Source: Vulcanimicrobiota bacterium
GTDB lineage: Bacteria > Vulcanimicrobiota > Vulcanimicrobiia > Vulcanimicrobiales > Vulcanimicrobiaceae
Length of the DNA: 8,104 nucleotides
Assembly (NCBI GenBank): GCA_003155175.1
Contig: PMFP01000027.1
Span: 14,760-22,863 of the forward strand
Direction of reading: 5' to 3'
Shown: positions 6,335 to 8,104 of the stretch, in pieces
Layout of the letters: each line of letters starts with the position of its first letter
Position numbering within the stretch: position 1 is the first letter of the stretch
Made by a program: the position numbers and the translations under genes
Notes under the pieces: model-generated
Told to the model about the DNA's origin: nothing
What the model saw: only the letters and a program-made list of their open reading frames with translations
Databases searched by the model: none

Positions 6335-6718
6335 ATGCGCTCAATCTCCCTGGCGATCGCGCTGCTTGCCGCGGCGTCGGGCCGGCCGGTCCTGGCCCAG
6401 ACCGCGGCCCCCTTGCCGGCCGCCGCCCCGTCGCCGGGAGCCGCCGAAGCGGCGGCCCGCGGACGTCTCGACACGATGCTCAAGACCGGCCATGCGGAGG
6501 CCGATTGGTTCAGCGACTCGTTTCTCGCGCGAGTGCCGCTCTCAAAAGTCGACGAGATCGTCGGACAACTTGTGGCGATCCTGGGCGCGTACCAGGGCAT
6601 CGACGGATCGCACGGCGACTATACGGCGCATTTCGAAAAAGGCACGGACGAGATGATCGTCCAGCTCGACGCCGCCAACCACATCAACGCCATTCTCTTC
6701 CGTCCCGCCAAGTTCTAG
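6335..6718 (+). CDS. small secreted DUF3887-like protein
   Basis: This 127-residue protein starts with a signal peptide (MR, hydrophobic 4-14, likely cleavage after VLA at 19-21), then an Ala/Pro linker (about 23-40), then one compact domain (about 42-124). The domain pattern, F-x-x-x-F-L-x-x-V-P followed by Q-L-x-x-x-L-G-A-Y-x-G-I, G-D-Y-T-x-x-F-E-K-G-T and I-x-x-I-L-F, recalls DUF3887. DUF3887 often sits before a serine-hydrolase/beta-lactamase-like domain. No such domain follows here: the stop is at 6716-6718, and the next gene is convergent. It may be a stand-alone periplasmic binding domain (inference). An in-frame TTG at 6326, eleven bases after GAGGGG, is an alternative start. I prefer the ATG because it leaves a normal short signal-peptide N-terminus. 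It is the only plus-strand gene in the window. Confidence 0.75.
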   Translation: MRSISLAIALLAAASGRPVLAQTAAPLPAAAPSPGAAEAAARGRLDTMLKTGHAEADWFSDSFLARVPLSKVDEIVGQLVAILGAYQGIDGSHGDYTAHFEKGTDEMIVQLDAANHINAILFRPAKF

Positions 6719-6735
6719 CGCCGGAGGCGCCGCTA
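6716..6735. repeat. inverted repeat enclosing two convergent stop codons
   Basis: TAGCG at 6716-6720 is mirrored by CGCTA at 6731-6735. The outer TAG is the stop of the plus-strand gene and the mirrored one is the stop of the minus-strand dioxygenase gene; 12 bases separate the stops if counted after the arms' inner G and C. An alternative fold pairs GCGCC (6718-6722) with GGCGC (6726-6730) around GGA. It may act as a shared two-way end structure, but no T-run follows on either strand, so it is not a standard intrinsic terminator. Confidence 0.4.
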
Positions 6736-7308
6736 GGCGCGCGGTCCGTTCGCGATCGTCGCGACCGCGTCGTACGTGGAGCGAGCCGGCGCGCACGTCC
6801 CGGCGGCGGCGTCGTAGACGAAGTAGTCGCGGATTGGGCTCGCATACACGTGCAGGCTTTGCGCGCGCATCGCGCCGGCGGCGTCGACGCGATGGAGATC
6901 CGGAACGGCGAACGACTCGAAGCGAACGTCTACGTCGCCTGCGTGCAGCGTCCGGGCGCCCGTCGCTTCGACGCTGGCGCGACCCGGAATCTCGCGCCCG
7001 TCTAAACGGCGATAGTCTTCCACGTGGAGCGAGCCCTCGAGAAGCACGAACCAGCAATGCTCGCCGCCGTGATCGTGCAGCGGCGCTTTCGATCCGGGCG
7101 CCCAGTCGATGAGGACGAGCTCGAACCGGTCGCATTCGTGGAGGCAGGTCCGCGAATAGCAGCCCGGCGGGGGCTGCGGGCGCTCGATCGCCGGCGAACC
7201 GAAACCGCCGAAGGCGCTCAGGAGACGAGCCATGTCGCCCGGATCGCGCGATCGCGGAGAGCGAGCCTGCAACTGACGGATCAAATCCAACAGCGCGGTT
7301 GTCTGCAC
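6733..7308 (-). CDS. cdo: cysteine dioxygenase (Arg-type, with Cys-Tyr pair)
   Basis: This iron enzyme of the cupin fold oxidises cysteine to cysteine sulfinate with O2. From the GTG start it has 191 residues. Aligned by eye with rat CDO, the iron ligands are H78 and H80 (APLHDHGGEHCWF) and H139 (DLHRVD). The substrate-carboxylate arginine R60 is R53 (CYSRT), and the S-H-Y triad is S151, H153 and Y155 (SLHVYASP). C85 lies at the position of rat C93, so the Cys-Tyr thioether cofactor of the mammalian enzyme could form. The arginine favours cysteine over 3-mercaptopropionate, whose enzymes usually carry glutamine there. GTG at 7308 is chosen because AGGAGG sits five bases upstream. An ATG at 7341 would overlap gcvPB by 22 bases and lacks that support. 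Confidence 0.93.
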   Translation of the reverse strand: MQTTALLDLIRQLQARSPRSRDPGDMARLLSAFGGFGSPAIERPQPPPGCYSRTCLHECDRFELVLIDWAPGSKAPLHDHGGEHCWFVLLEGSLHVEDYRRLDGREIPGRASVEATGARTLHAGDVDVRFESFAVPDLHRVDAAGAMRAQSLHVYASPIRDYFVYDAAAGTCAPARSTYDAVATIANGPRA

Positions 7309-7313
7309 GATCG

Positions 7314-7319
7314 CCTCCT
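7314..7319 (-). promoter_or_regulatory. Shine-Dalgarno site of the cysteine dioxygenase gene
   Basis: AGGAGG on the minus strand, directly after the gcvPB stop codon (TAG at 7322-7320) and five bases before the GTG at 7308. It decides the start of the dioxygenase and implies that ribosomes ending gcvPB can pass straight on. Confidence 0.75.
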
Positions 7320-8104
7320 CTACTGCCGCCCGGGCCTCCATCGCAGGTCGGGCTGCCGGGCGGCCCGCGTCTCGTCTACCCGGCCGACGACGGTATTCAC
7401 CGGCGCGTCCTGTAACGACTGCGGGTCGGTATAGGCGCGTGCGACGATGTCGGCCAGGGCATCGGCGAAGTCGTCGAGCGTCTCCTTCGACTCAGTCTCG
7501 GTCGGCTCGATCATCAGACACTCCGGCACGATGAGCGGGAAGTAGACCGTCGGCGCCATGTAGCCGCGGTCGAGCAGCGCCTTGGCGATATCGAGGGCGC
7601 GAATCTCGGTCTCTTTCTTGATCCGCTGCGCGGACGCCACGAACTCGTGGCGGCAGATCTCGGGATACGGCGTGTCCAAGAACTCGGCGACCTTCACGCG
7701 CAGGTAGTTGGCATTGAGCACGGCCAGCTGGGAGACCCGCGTGAGGCCTTCTTCCCCGTTGGCGTAGATGTAGGCGAGCGCGCGAACGGCGTGCGCGAAG
7801 TTCGACCAGAACGACCGCATCGGACCGATGGACTTCGGCCGGTCGAAATCGAGCGAGAACGTCATGCGATCGCTCGGAGCGACCGACGCGTCGCCGTTCG
7901 AAGACGGCGTCGCTCGGACGACGGGAGTCGGCAGATACTCCACCAGATGCGGCGCGACGCCGAGCGGACCGTGGCCCGCACCGCCGCCGCCGTGCGGAAT
8001 CGTGAACGTCTTGTGCGTGTTGAGATGCATGAGATCGAAGCCCATGTCGCCGGGGCGCACGTTTCCCATGATGGCGTTCGCATTGGCCCCGTCGTAGTAC
8101 ATCA
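7320..8104 (-). CDS. gcvPB: glycine dehydrogenase (decarboxylating) subunit 2, C-terminal part
   Basis: The P-protein of the glycine cleavage system decarboxylates glycine on pyridoxal phosphate and passes the aminomethyl group to the lipoyl arm of GcvH. About 261 codons are visible; the 5' end lies beyond the right edge. The segment starts in YYDGANANAIMG. HLNTHKTFTIPHGGGGAGHG follows, with the PLP lysine coded at 8012-8010 and the Gly-rich loop after it. The C-terminus ends in VVGRVDETRAARQPDLRWRP, resembling the tail of the separate subunit 2 of two-subunit P-proteins rather than the single-chain form. A fused form cannot be fully excluded, because the N-terminal half is missing. The stop codon directly precedes the dioxygenase ribosome-binding site, so the two genes form an operon. 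gcvPA, gcvH and gcvT would be expected upstream, outside the window. Confidence 0.95.
   Translation of the reverse strand, partial: MYYDGANANAIMGNVRPGDMGFDLMHLNTHKTFTIPHGGGGAGHGPLGVAPHLVEYLPTPVVRATPSSNGDASVAPSDRMTFSLDFDRPKSIGPMRSFWSNFAHAVRALAYIYANGEEGLTRVSQLAVLNANYLRVKVAEFLDTPYPEICRHEFVASAQRIKKETEIRALDIAKALLDRGYMAPTVYFPLIVPECLMIEPTETESKETLDDFADALADIVARAYTDPQSLQDAPVNTVVGRVDETRAARQPDLRWRPGRQ

Noticed and set aside
1..8104. Mobile elements, CRISPR arrays, tRNA or rRNA genes, defence systems
   Set aside because: No transposase, integrase, long terminal repeats, regularly spaced repeats or cloverleaf-like sequence were seen. All but two small genes match housekeeping or transport families.

Overview
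The window is about 8.1 kb of GC-rich DNA (roughly 64% by sampling rows), densely coded and mostly on the minus strand. It looks like an ordinary bacterial chromosome. ScpA/ScpB instead of MukBEF argues against a gammaproteobacterium. A membrane-anchored MacA-type adaptor with an ABC ATPase, plus secreted proteins, suggests a cell with two membranes. Frequent GTG and TTG starts and the gene mix would suit a little-studied GC-rich phylum such as Eremiobacterota, but the sequence alone does not settle this. I see no mobile element, CRISPR array, tRNA, rRNA or phage gene.

Layout, following the minus strand from right to left. (1) 8104-6733: the 3' half of gcvPB (glycine decarboxylase P-protein, subunit 2) followed at once by a cysteine dioxygenase whose Shine-Dalgarno directly follows the gcvPB stop. 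(2) 6335-6718, plus strand: one small secreted protein resembling DUF3887, converging on the dioxygenase gene with both stop codons inside a short inverted repeat. (3) 6334-6177: a divergent intergenic region holding a perfect TATAAT box and, just after the predicted start site, an 8-bp GC-rich hairpin, together forming the likely promoter and leader of the next operon. (4) 6176-1755: a six-gene operon, NUDIX hydrolase - scpA - scpB - nfo - dinB - small secreted protein. Three junctions are 4-base overlaps (TTGA, ATGA, GTGA) and the other two gaps are 12 and 15 bases. (5) 1754-1639: a short intergenic region with an 11-bp-period direct repeat. (6) 1638-1: a MacA/HlyD-type adaptor and the first 24 codons of its ABC-transporter ATPase, whose start shares one base with the adaptor stop.

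The main operon joins nucleotide hydrolysis (NUDIX), condensin loading (ScpA/ScpB), abasic-site repair (Nfo) and translesion synthesis (DinB), with translation probably coupled from gene to gene. The adaptor and ATPase would form the start of a tripartite efflux or export pump. GcvPB and cysteine dioxygenase are both amino-acid catabolic enzymes.

Nothing here is clearly an undescribed system. The best leads are the coupled segregation-repair operon with its hairpin leader, the cysteine dioxygenase that keeps both residues of the Cys-Tyr cofactor, the stand-alone DUF3887-like protein, and a strong excess of the palindrome CGATCG.
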